Below, piece by piece: positions 19,401 to 27,009 of a stretch of DNA of 33,556 nt. Positions within the stretch are counted from its first letter, which is position 1; the number at the start of each line of letters is the position of its first letter. Origin of the DNA: Priapulus caudatus (taxonomy: Eukaryota > Priapulida > Priapulimorpha > Priapulimorphida > Priapulidae); assembly GCF_000485595.1 (NCBI RefSeq), contig NW_014577306.1, positions 81,711 to 115,266 on the forward strand, written 5' to 3'. The notes under the pieces are model-generated. The model did not search any database, was not told the origin of the DNA, and saw only the letters and a program-made list of their open reading frames with translations. The translations under genes and the position numbers were made by a program.

Positions 19401-22400
19401 AGGAATCTCCCTAGTTAGTCGCTTTCTTTCTTTCTCCTCCTGCAGTAGACCTCCTCCTCTATTGGTGAATCTATTTGGATCACTTGCTCTCTTCTGCAAG
19501 TATCAAGTTTCAAGATGTTTGATACTCAAATCCAGCTTAGTTCATACGTAGTAGCATTACTCATAATACAACTACAGGGCGCGAAATTAGTACCGGCCCA
19601 TCGCTAAATTATTTGGAGGGCCAGTAACATGGACAAAACACCGGCCCTCCGAGCCGGTGGGTTCAGCCGTGTTAGCGAGTACATGGGTCATACAGGAGGG
19701 CTGAAAAATTTTTCAAGGACTTTTCAAGGACATTTTATCAGAATTCATACACAGAACAAAACATACCTGAATTAATTTAATAATAACCCCATTCTTAATC
19801 ACTGTCACCTCTAAAACTTACCTGGGTCATATTAATAAACCCTTCTAAACACTGTCACTTCTACAACATACCTTGATTTACTGACTGATTTTACTGAGTG
19901 TAATTTGTGATCATCATTTAACTGTCTATCATGTCTATAGCTTTTTAAGCTCATTTAACGCAATTTTTATTGAGGTTTGCACATTATTGATGGTAAAAAA
20001 TTTATTTTTATTACAGGCAAGGATTCTTTCTACAAACTCAGACATTTTCATGAAATTCAAGGACTTTTCAAGCACAAAATCAACATTTACTAAATTCAAA
20101 TACTTTTCAAGGACTCCCCTCAAATTCAAGGACTGTGCGAACCATGGAGTACCTACATTTTTATTTATAGCATTAACGAGCAAATAGCCTACAATGCTGT
20201 TTTACCTGAAGGATATCACACCATAATTTATCAACATTTTACAGTTGGAATCGAGAATGCAAGCGTGAAACATGACATTGACAAAAACACTTTGGACATC
20301 ATTCACGATCTGTATTATAGTCTGTTCAACAGCTACTACGCGATGCCGCACAATACAACATTTTCCGGACAAGCAAGAGTCAGTCTTATCTTTGTGAAAA
20401 AATTTGTGAGGGTTGGTCAAAAACTGCAGTTACCAGCCCTCTGGGCCAGTGCAAAAAAATCTGAATTTCATGCCCTGCAACTATAATCCATTTAGCCTGA
20501 CATGGTGTATAAATAACCACACTGTAGTACACCTGAAACGAATACATTTGTTTCCTAAAATGTAAAGCAAATGTGTTTTTTATACATTACCTCAAATTCA
20601 ACAAACTTGTCCCATAGTTCTTTACGCTTGTGCACATCAATGTAGAGCAGTTCGTGTTTGGCATAGTGCGCCTTCACCTTCTCCAGTTCTGCCTCATGTG
20701 CTTCGAGAAGCTCTTCTGTATACTCATCTGTCAAAAATTAATGCATCTCTTATGAATACATTACCTTTCACATAGTCACTAAAGGAAATACCACGTTCGT
20801 ATTACTCATTTCTCATGAAAACATGTCTGTACTCATAGTTATCACACGACTATATCAACTATACCATACTTCATACTTTCTAGAAGCTCATGGACTATAA
20901 TTAATATGTGTTGGTGAGAGCTGTGACGCCTACAACCGAATAGATTACTCATTAATAAGTTCAAGGAATTTCAAAACCCATTCACAGCTTCCCAATTAAG
21001 ACAAGAAACGTGAGAGATACGTTCGGATTAGAATTTACAAGATTGTGAACTCTAATCCGAACATACCTTTCTTTTTATGATTTCATAACTACCATTGGTG
21101 AATGAACTGAAGTCTGCACGCTGGCTCACGCTGTAGTAACACTTCTCCCACCACATGTGCAATTCATTTCGGATCTGCTTCACAAATTTCTCGATGTTCT
21201 GCCTTTTCAGGAGTTCACAACGTGCGATCTCTTCTTTCAACTGCAGTAGAAAAAAACGATACCCATTTATGATTGTATTCTTGCAGGTGCATGAAAATAA
21301 TGAGTTCTGATATGGTAGGAGATGCAGCTCGGATAAACATGAGGAATCAACGAGGGATCGTTTTAGAACCGTATTAGCCAGCGAGCCATACAGCCGTGAT
21401 TTGCACGGTCAGTTTTGAAACTGCACGGCAAAAAATATTGATCTAAAGCCATGTACATTTGTAAAATTGCACTCCCAAATATTTTTCTGCACTCCCACAA
21501 TACTCATTCGTGGCAAAAAATTCCTAACCCTGTGAGGAATACAGACACAAATGACTGTATCATATAATCTATCATTATATTATATGAATGGAGAAATTAC
21601 CGACAAATGTCTTTGTCATGTGTTAAGATAATATATTGTGATCTAAAAATTTCAAACATCACCAATCTTCATTCATTCTCATTTTATTGAGTGTATATAA
21701 CAAAACAAAAATCCATAGAAGCATATACCAATAACATATTACATAAGACAACTTACAGCTTCAATTGCCTTTGGCCTGGATCCAGTGTTTTGCTTGAAGA
21801 AGCCTTCTCGCTCTTCCTGTGGAATTTGAAGCCTATCCCAAAGCGATGTGACAGTCTCTCTTAGATTAGTGGCAACCTCCGTGTTCAACCTCACTTTCTC
21901 CTCCAGCTAAAGTCCATGTTAACAAGAGATTGAGATAATATATAGACATCATCTTTGAGATAACTATTCTGTTTGTGATAATTGGTACTTCACACACAGG
22001 CCTATTTCCAGGGTGTTTGGCATTTATATTATATATACACACACCTCCGTTGTCCATTTTATGTACATATTGTCGATCATGCAAACAGTTGAGGGTGCAC
22101 ACAGTACTTAGTTTAACACTTGCCTCATCTTGCAGTAGAGAGAGGGCCTGCATATTCTCTTTCGACAGCACAAACACATCATCGTCACGTAGGATGTCTA
22201 TCTCAAAGGATGTATTCGGCAGTTGCTCAAGTTCCTGCATGAGTTCCCCGATGGCCACTTTGTTGGCCACGTAGGTTTGGAAACGCATGTTCTTGAGTAT
22301 TAAAAAAAGAGACCCATTACATTAATTTTTAAGGTACACATAATCAGGGGTAGAAATGAACTTTTGAACAAGGGAGTCCAACCTATAATCCCTACCCTCA

Positions 22401-24931
22401 AAAAGAGGGAGTTTGCAGCAAAATGAGGGAGTCCGCAGCAAAATAAGGGAGTCCGCAGTCTGAGGTTCAAAATTAAAGATATTAACAATAATGCATGTGC
22501 TTATTTTTAAGATTTATACAGTTGCACGTCTACCTAATTTTCTTTGGACATTAGCTGAAAAAAATTGTACAGTAATTCCGCGAGGCCGTTTTCGGAACGA
22601 ACTAGTTCGTATGGCAGAATTTTCAGGGAGTCACACGCATATATGTCAAATCAGGGAGTCCGACAGTAAATCAGGGAGTATTTGACTCCGGACTCCCGTT
22701 AATTTCGCACCCTGCATAATGCTTCAGTGTCAGTATTACATTAGGTGGCTTATGTGGTGCACATGTGGCCACAAAAAAAAACAAAGTTTGAGCTGGTTAT
22801 ATTGAAAGCAATAGTAAGTTATATTACATAGTAAACGAGGACCCATGTAGAACTTTATTAAAAATTGGTACCAGCTACTAACCCAGCATATTTTCAACAT
22901 TGAGTAACAATAAGCCTGCTATTGGTCACAAGAGGTTTAACCCCCCCCCCCCAAATGAGAGGTGAATCAATGTATACATCCCATAAGAGAGGACAGACAA
23001 TAATGCGTCTCCCTGTGATCGTTCCCAATATCACTGCTGAAAGCCCACCAACCAATGTACCTTTTCGATGGTCAGCTTGTTTATGTGATCCTGCACAGCT
23101 TCAAGCTGCTCCTTAGCAGGTACAGTCGTCACCGAGATGTAGACAGGAGTCTCACACAGTGCCGCGCACAGCTTCTGGTCTTCTTCACGCAAAGCCTTTG
23201 CATGCCTCAGCCGCTCATGCTTGATTTTATTGAGTGCATCCGTGTGGACTCTCAGCTCATTCTCCAACATTAGCAGAGATAGCCCAGAATCTGGCTGCAA
23301 TATTATATGAAGATTAGAATGTCTGTCTCATATATCATTGCATAACCAACCAAAAAAGATTTAGTTTCATGTATTGTATAGCATTGCGATAGACATATAT
23401 TTATAAATCACAAACGTACAAGATTAAATTAGAAGTGTTTCCTTTTACATTGATGTGACAAACGAAGTGCAGTGCACATTATGGAATTGTTATCATGCTA
23501 TATTATATTTGTACAAACTTGTCTAGTAGCAGTCAAACTCATTTACCTCATACTCAGCTTCATGCAATTCATTACATAGTTTATGAAGCTCCTTCCCACA
23601 CTGCTCCACGCTGGCGAGCAATCTGTTACGCAGTCTTTCCTCTTCAGCAACCATCTCATCAAGTAGATTCTAAAAAAGTAAGACAATAAGTTCAAAACTT
23701 AATGCTATTCAGATTTAATATTGTACAGTTGTACTACTATTATTAAGAAACTGAAATGGTGCTGAAATAGTCATAACACATGCAGGGTTAGAAACTATTT
23801 CAGTAGCAGTATTTGCTGCCAGAAAAAAAGAAAGCAGCAAACTTAATCAACCAGATGAGACGGGATACTAGACAAGCGTTGCCGAAAGGTGTTAATCCGA
23901 AGTGCTGCGCGATCTTGCGCGCAGTTCCGCGGCAAGGCGCACGCGACCGCGGGAACGTCCTACGACAGTATGCAGCGCTGGCAGCTATGGATCCGTGCGC
24001 CGAATGCATAGGCCGGCACACGAATCCATAGCTGCCAGCGAACAGTCCGCAATTTTAGTGGGGGACAATTTTAGTGGGGGAACGTTTTCGCAACGTTCCA
24101 ATGGCGAGGCTCGTACGCGAGTTGGAAAGCAGTGCGCCGCCTGCCCGCCGCCTATAGCCCATAGACTGGCACTCGCTGCCACCTCTCGACTTAGCTTAGT
24201 CACTCAATGGCTAAGCGAGGTGGGAGCGAGGGGGGGGTGTAAAAACCCTGGGTACGGTACACACACGGAACACTGGTGGGTACACACACGAAGGCACGCA
24301 CTCGCGACGGGCAGGGCATGTCGTTTTTCTGACGGTCACCGTCAAGGTAACTGGGAGCAGGCGAGTTGCAGGTTTTTGTGCCGCCGTGGATTCCGTGAAG
24401 CCGTGCTCTGGAACAAACTTGTTAGTATAGCAGAATTTTTAGGGAGTCCGACAGTAAATCGGAATATTTGACTCCGGACTCCCGTAAATTTCGCACCATG
24501 ATTGTCAAATGAATCACCCATGATGACCAAATATGCCATATTTTCCGCGAGTTCAGACTTGACGGACTATTTTGCGAGTGGTGAATTATGAATTATTCGT
24601 GTGTTGTTATTTTCGCGGTCAGGGACGCGTTCGCGAAATTCGCAAAAATTAAACCACCGCGAAATATACAACAATAAGATAACAGGTTTCTGAGGAACAT
24701 GGGATTAATATTAATATGAGATAAAAATTGCAAATTATGCAAGAGGAAAAACTTGAATAATCTCATGATGAACTTGCCATGACATGGTGAATGACCACCA
24801 TTACTCGCTCTTTTTTCTGGTCTTCTAGGATTCCTATATCGGTCCATATTGTTTGAAGCCTGTTCAGGGTTTCTTCTAGCCGTGTCGCAATCTCCTCCTT
24901 TACTGAATCAGTAATGTTAACAGCCAACTCC
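13331..24931 (-). CDS. PRC1: PRC1/Ase1/MAP65-family microtubule bundling protein
   Basis: Fourteen coding exons (24778-24931, 23547-23669, 23061-23294, 22124-22291, 21757-21906, 21093-21240, 20591-20727, 19398-19493, 17908-18054, 17532-17651, 15020-15133, 14464-14520, 13859-14005, 13331-13438) join with consistent phases into about 633 residues. Human PRC1 is about 620. The family forms homodimers that crosslink antiparallel microtubules at the spindle midzone and are needed for cytokinesis. Seen in order: N-terminal coiled dimerisation rod, conserved [10 protein letters not shown] segment, spectrin-like microtubule-binding domain with the invariant [10 protein letters not shown] loop, and a basic Ser/Pro-rich tail with TP-x-K sites. 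The first exon is not found: 24931 starts in mid-codon, and only a short N-terminus is missing. Two introns use GC donors. The tail can also end early at 17343. Confidence 0.93.
13482..13500. repeat. AT dinucleotide repeat
   Basis: A run of TA dinucleotides in PRC1 intron 14. Confidence 0.85.
13859..14005 (-). CDS. PRC1: PRC1 exon 14 (C-terminal tail)
   Basis: 147 nt, phase 0 to 0, acceptor atttcag|GAG and donor GCA|GTAAGT. It encodes 49 residues, [15 protein letters not shown] at the start and [12 protein letters not shown] at the end, probably equivalent to the APLQRNFSINS...SEFAKD region of vertebrate PRC1. The tail is poorly conserved, so the call rests mostly on splice sites and phase. 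Confidence 0.75.
14464..14520 (-). CDS. PRC1: PRC1 exon 13 (basic mini-exon)
   Basis: 57 nt, phase 0 to 0, acceptor tttccag|ACT and donor AGG|GTAGGT. It encodes 19 residues, [19 protein letters not shown], very basic. It is supported by good splice sites, phase agreement with both neighbours and the basic character of the PRC1 tail, not by close sequence similarity. Confidence 0.7.
14917..14967. repeat. GA microsatellite
   Basis: AG repeats with GC interruptions in PRC1 intron 12. Confidence 0.9.
15020..15133 (-). CDS. PRC1: PRC1 exon 12 (C-terminal tail)
   Basis: 114 nt, phase 0 to 0, acceptor tttccacag|CTG and donor AAG|GTAATT. It encodes 38 residues beginning [14 protein letters not shown] and containing [18 protein letters not shown], which resembles GGTVYHSPVSRLPPSGSK of the vertebrate PRC1 tail. 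This similarity places it in the gene despite the 2.4-kb intron before it. Confidence 0.85.
15134..17342. other. PRC1 intron 11, AT-rich
   Basis: Long AT-rich intron, up to 17531 if the spliced exon 11 form is used. The only structure noticed is the hairpin at 16485-16538. No further exon could be supported. Confidence 0.6.
16485..16538. repeat. 54-bp hairpin
   Basis: 19-bp arms ATCAAAAGTAGATAATAAC and GTTATTATCTACTCTTGAT pair with one mismatch around a 16-nt loop. Located in PRC1 intron 11. May be a miniature element remnant. Confidence 0.7.
17343..17651 (-). CDS. PRC1: PRC1 exon 11, extended form with alternative C-terminus
   Basis: If the donor at 17532/17531 is not used, the frame stays open 62 more codons to a TAG at 17343-17345. 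The extra tail is Ser/Pro- and Arg/Lys-rich and ends [12 protein letters not shown]. Its base composition is clearly richer in G+C than the AT-rich sequence after the stop, and ATTAAA (a poly(A) signal variant) lies 43 nt beyond it (17295-17300). This looks like an alternative terminal exon. Transcript evidence is needed to exclude simple chance openness. Confidence 0.55.
   Translation of the reverse strand, partial: HKKRTRQMEEEMVYGSKPVSTPRKRFLGTPTKTPNNKLRKVTGSPSSASIIKSAPTQKRMPLANFKNSPLCSSKMGLARMELRGKSSTPLRRSKRRSRSLRF
17532..17651 (-). CDS. PRC1: PRC1 exon 11, spliced form: Cdk-site/NLS segment
   Basis: 120 nt, phase 0 to 0, acceptor gccacag|CAT and donor AAG|GTAACT at 17532. It encodes [18 protein letters not shown], then [17 protein letters not shown] and TPTK fit the Cdk consensus (S/T-P-x-K/R) and align with the two mitotic Cdk sites of vertebrate PRC1, next to the basic nuclear-localisation stretch. 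Joining to exon 12 gives KLRKLNNS, mirroring vertebrate KARKLNTT. Confidence 0.9.
17908..18054 (-). CDS. PRC1: PRC1 exon 10
   Basis: 147 nt, phase 0 to 0, acceptor ctacag|CTA and donor AGG|GTTAGG. It encodes [17 protein letters not shown], then [20 protein letters not shown], matching FMVNGQKFMEYVAEQWEMHR, the last helices of the spectrin-like domain. Confidence 0.94.
18248..19092 (+). mobile_element. R1 element with expanded internal tandem array
   Basis: Same ends as 2081-2413, but the interior is a tandem array. The 'ctccccaagatgtgtaagtat' motif recurs near 18292, 18445, 18598, 18638, 18789 and 18933, a period of about 144-153 bp. It inserts in PRC1 intron 9. The array holds the scaffold gap, so its true length is unknown. 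The 3' hairpin is at 19058-19088. Open frames on the minus strand reflect a period near a multiple of three and are not genes. Confidence 0.8.
18620..18629. other. assembly gap (10 N)
   Basis: Ten undetermined bases inside the R1 tandem array. The number is probably nominal. The missing sequence is expected to be more array units. Confidence 0.98.
19398..19493 (-). CDS. PRC1: PRC1 exon 9: [10 protein letters not shown] loop
   Basis: 96 nt, phase 0 to 0, acceptor cttgcag|AAG and donor CGG|GTAGGT. It encodes [20 protein letters not shown] and then [12 protein letters not shown]. The [12 protein letters not shown] loop is nearly invariant in Ase1, MAP65 and PRC1 and contributes basic contacts to the microtubule surface. 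Confidence 0.95.
19569..20483. mobile_element. CAGGG-ended non-autonomous element, 6-bp TSD CAACTA
   Basis: CAACTA at 19569-19574 and 20478-20483 flanks 903 bp with inverted ends CAGGGCGCGAAATT and AATTTCATGCCCTG. It contains several 'ttcaaggactttt' repeats. hAT-like ends, but the duplication seen is 6 rather than 8 bp. Inserted in PRC1 intron 8. An internal plus-strand frame of about 73 codons (20265-20486) runs into the TIR and TSD and is not recognised. Confidence 0.75.
20591..20727 (-). CDS. PRC1: PRC1 exon 8
   Basis: 137 nt, phase 1 to 0, acceptor gacag|AT GAG and donor GAG|GTAATG. With the G of exon 7 it reads [19 protein letters not shown] and ends LWDKFVEFE, colinear with EDYTESLLQLHDAEIVRLK and LFLEFE. 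Helical part of the microtubule-binding domain. Confidence 0.92.
21017..21066. mobile_element. 42-bp hairpin with ATAC flanks
   Basis: Perfect 12-bp arms GTTCGGATTAGA (21021-21032) and TCTAATCCGAAC (21051-21062) are flanked on both sides by ATAC. Looks like a micro-MITE only about 30 bp inside the 5' splice site of PRC1 intron 7. Confidence 0.6.
21093..21240 (-). CDS. PRC1: PRC1 exon 7
   Basis: 148 nt, phase 0 to 1, acceptor ctgcag|TTG and donor AAT G|GTAGTT. It encodes [19 protein letters not shown], then [20 protein letters not shown], matching YWDQCFYSQEQRQAFAPF at the start of the spectrin-like microtubule-binding domain. A second donor 28 nt on (AAAG|GTATGT) would disrupt the alignment into exon 8. 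Confidence 0.92.
21340..21540. mobile_element. hAT-like MITE with 8-bp TSD TGAGGAAT
   Basis: TGAGGAAT at 21340-21347 and 21533-21540 flanks 185 bp. The right end reads TTCCTAACCCTG (CAGGG-type terminus); the left begins CAACGAGGGATCG and is diverged. Inserted in PRC1 intron 6. Confidence 0.65.
21757..21906 (-). CDS. PRC1: PRC1 exon 6
   Basis: 150 nt, phase 0 to 0, acceptor ttag|CTG and donor GCT|GTAAGT. It encodes 50 residues including [20 protein letters not shown], the most conserved part of the rod (vertebrate [12 protein letters not shown]), which identifies the family by itself. Confidence 0.95.
22124..22291 (-). CDS. PRC1: PRC1 exon 5, GC donor
   Basis: 168 nt, phase 0 to 0, acceptor actcaag|AAC. 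It encodes 56 residues with [15 protein letters not shown] and [16 protein letters not shown], corresponding to ALDHTPDTSFERDVV and LSLENIATLQKLL. The donor is GAG|GCAAGT. Joining to exon 6 gives LLQDELEEK, the same length as vertebrate LLRQLEMQK, so the GC donor is the only junction that keeps the alignment ungapped. Confidence 0.9.
22339..22720. mobile_element. CAGGG-ended element with 'agggagtcc' repeats, 6-bp TSD CATAAT
   Basis: CATAAT at 22339-22344 and 22715-22720 flanks 370 bp. Ends are CAGGGGTAGAAATG and AATTTCGCACCCTG (complement CAGGGTGCGAAATT). 'agggagtcc' and 'tcagggagt' motifs repeat internally. Inserted in PRC1 intron 4. Shares its right end with the element ending at 24500. Confidence 0.78.
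23061..23294 (-). CDS. PRC1: PRC1 exon 4
   Basis: 234 nt, phase 0 to 0, acceptor attgcag|CCA and donor AAG|GTACAT. It encodes 78 residues including [16 protein letters not shown] and [15 protein letters not shown], aligning with LEKDLRTQVELMRKQK and QDQELCEILCMP of vertebrate PRC1. Coiled-coil rod. Confidence 0.92.
23547..23669 (-). CDS. PRC1: PRC1 exon 3
   Basis: 123 nt, phase 0 to 0, acceptor ttttag|AAT and donor GAG|GTAAAT. It encodes [18 protein letters not shown] and then [13 protein letters not shown], the heptad-rich dimerisation rod, aligning with LLDMMIAEEE and KELNTLCSELH of vertebrate PRC1. Confidence 0.92.
23783..24500. mobile_element. CAGGG-ended element with GC-rich insert
   Basis: Begins CAGGGTTAGAAAC and ends with the same 'ggagtccgacagtaaatc ... 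gactcccg ... tttcgcacc' module as 22339-22720 (final CATG instead of CCTG). Between them is about 530 bp of GC-rich DNA (23880-24410) with an inverted pair: GCTGGCAGCTATGGAT near 23968 and ATCCATAGCTGCCAGC near 24026. Inserted in PRC1 intron 2. The long plus-strand frame through it is not recognisable as a protein. Confidence 0.65.
24778..24931 (-). CDS. PRC1: PRC1 exon 2 (first exon identified)
   Basis: Acceptor ttctacag|G GAG at 24931, starting one base into a codon. It encodes [10 protein letters not shown], then [13 protein letters not shown] and EDQKKER, matching LNHLREIWELIGIPEDQ near the N-terminus of vertebrate PRC1. It ends HVM at 24778 with a GC donor (ATG|GCAAGT). Reading straight into exon 3 gives HVMNLLDEM, colinear with vertebrate HIKELLDMM without a gap, which supports the GC donor. 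The frame stays open upstream to an ATG at 24966, but that stretch looks like a polypyrimidine tract and acceptor. Confidence 0.87.
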
Positions 24932-25240
24932 CTGTAGAAATAAAAACATTTATCATCACAATGCAACGAATTTATGTGCGATATATACGTTTATAATTAT
25001 AACAAATGCACGCTCGAGAGATCGCTACATTTCTGTGAGTTGTTGCACAGTGGAGTGTGTGCGATGAGATACATGTGTGTTGCAGATGAGTATTTGAACG
25101 TCACAGTTTACGTATATTAGTTAGATGATAGAATTAGTGGCTCAAGGATAGAGAGCATGTCCAGTAATGAACATCATCCTACCCTAGCTATCACCGTCCT
25201 GGACATCACCTCTATCCTTGAACCGAATTGGCTATAGTAC

Positions 25241-25796
25241 GTACTCAGGGTTCTCCCCAGGATAAAATTGAAACAGGGGAAGGGGCAGGAGAGGGGGGGA
25301 GGGGGAGGGAAAACTAGGGGCGTCCGGGAGCCTGGTCGAATCACTGGCAGCAAGAACAAGTCCGCACCTGCAGCTACAACACACACGCATCTATTGACTA
25401 TATATAACAACATTATATATATAATAGTTATATATAACTACTATAACAACTATAGCTAATATAACTACTATATAACAACTATATATAACGTTGTTATATA
25501 TAGTCAATAGATGTGTGTGTGTGCTGTAGCTGCAGGTGCGAACTTATTCTTGCTGCCAGTGGGTCGAATGAGAATTCTTGCCGTGGTGGCCCCTCAATTG
25601 CCAGTAGCAACAGCGCCTCCAAAGCTGACTCACTCAGCCTGTTCCTCATGTGTAGCCATTCCCATTAAAAAAAAAATTAAATAATCGGGGCGGAAATAAT
25701 TTAAACGTGGCGCAACGATTGAAACAGGGGGAGGGGAGTTTCCCCAAACGGGGTGGGTGCGCCCGGTTTGCCCAACATAGGGAGAAGCCTGGTACT
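25241..25796. mobile_element. hAT-like MITE with large internal hairpin
   Basis: Ends CAGGGTTCTCCC (25246) and GGGAGAAGCCTG (25791) are inverted, with GTACT on both sides. Internally a 78-bp inverted repeat (25334-25411 and 25491-25568) surrounds an AT-rich loop of 'tataactactataacaac' type. The arms share GCACCTGCAGCTAC and TATTGACTATATATAACAAC. Upstream of PRC1 exon 2. Confidence 0.7.
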
Positions 25797-25944
25797 ATAG
25801 TACTGATTAGAGCAGCGATCGAGTAAAATGCCATAGCAAATGCTGCTAATACAAAATAAATTTTGCATAGCAATTGGATAAATTTTGTATAGCATTTTTT
25901 TTCAGACACATCTCTCTCGTACAAATTTACAAACCGCAGTGCAT

Positions 25945-26160
25945 GATTGGCCGTGTTATCGTGTCCTGCCTGTGACCAGGCACAGCTTACCTTAAGCCTA
26001 GGATCACCACTAGCCGATTCTGCACGCTGCCCGCGGCAGCGTTTAAACAGCGTGCGAGACTTGGCACATCTCGTCCGCTCGCACAATTGTCGAGTGAAAT
26101 AATATCGGGCCGGGCGAGTGAAAGCTAAAGCTGACCGCCCATGTTTTAGGCGATAAAAAT
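25945..26160 (-). promoter_or_regulatory. possible PRC1 promoter / leader exon region
   Basis: On the minus strand this holds a CCAAT box (about 25946-25950), GC-rich sequence and a good donor CTTAAG|GTAAGC at 25991/25990. It could be the 5' leader exon of PRC1, but spliced directly to 24931 it gives no in-frame ATG, so a small coding exon would be missing between them. Speculative. Confidence 0.2.
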
Positions 26161-26212
26161 AATGTCTAGAACTTTAATTCAAATGTTGGTTCCTTAAAAA
26201 CCCACGGACTAC

Positions 26213-26383
26213 CTAATATCATGCCAAGACATTTGATGAAATACAGTTCTACGCGATTGTGAAGCGGCGCTAGTCCTGACTCCTCCGACCACGACATCCT
26301 CGACTTTATATTATCAAAGGTCGCGAGAAAAGCAAGGCCCGCGAGAGCCGTGCACGCCAGCACAGCGTGCTGTGTATACGTGC
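26213..26383 (-). CDS. possible exon of an unrecognised gene
   Basis: A 171-nt segment, open in one frame, lies between a possible acceptor (gcccgcag|GC ACG) and donor (TTA G|GTAGTC), phase 1 to 1. It would encode a hydrophobic stretch AVLACTALAGLAFLATF followed by NIKSRMSWSEESGLAPLHNR and VELYFIKCLGMIL. The composition is GC-richer than its surroundings and looks coding, but I do not recognise the protein and no partner exon was found. It is not PRC1 exon 1, because the phase is wrong. Confidence 0.25.
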
Positions 26384-27009
26384 CTGCGGGCTGGGCCGAT
26401 ATTGATTGATGTATGGGGGGGGGGAGGTGGTGTGAGCACGGTAGCACACAAAGACGACATAGTGTACTATCTAAGAAGTACACTACGAATGATCATGGCT
26501 CTGAGTCTATAGGTGTTAAGCAAATTCCAGATAAAATCGCGTATACGTGGCATCTTGTCATTTGAGCTCCTAGGAGTCAGTACCTATAACAGGGAGATAA
26601 TTTTCCCGGTATCGCATCGCAATTCCGATGTTTGATTGTTCAAGCCTAGGCCCGGCGTCGCGGCCAAGCACCCGAAGAAAATAAAAAGGTATAAATTGTA
26701 AACATCGTTATGTTTCCCAGCTTTGACATCTCGATGGCTGGCATCGCACCACACTGCCGATCATAAAAAAAATAATGCGAGTAGCACAATGGGGGCCTGA
26801 AAATACAATCGCGAATTGCGAGTGGATACCGGGAAATTATTCCCTGTATAGTAGCTCGATTAGAGCACGCGACCTCGATGTTATGTCAATGTATGTATGT
26901 ATGTACTATGTCGTATTGTGTCGTCAAACTAAATATTTGGTAATAAACTCTTTTGACACGTGAAATACAATTTTAGTGTTCATATTTACCAAAAGTTTTA
27001 TTTAAAGCG

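Noticed and set aside
20265-20486. 73-codon plus-strand frame inside the CAGGG element of PRC1 intron 8
   Set aside because: It runs into the element's terminal repeat and target-site duplication; no domain seen. A decayed transposon fragment is possible but cannot be supported.
23902-24471. 189-codon plus-strand open frame
   Set aside because: It lies across the GC-rich insert and the shared MITE end; the product is Arg-rich with no recognisable domain, as expected for chance openness in GC-rich DNA.
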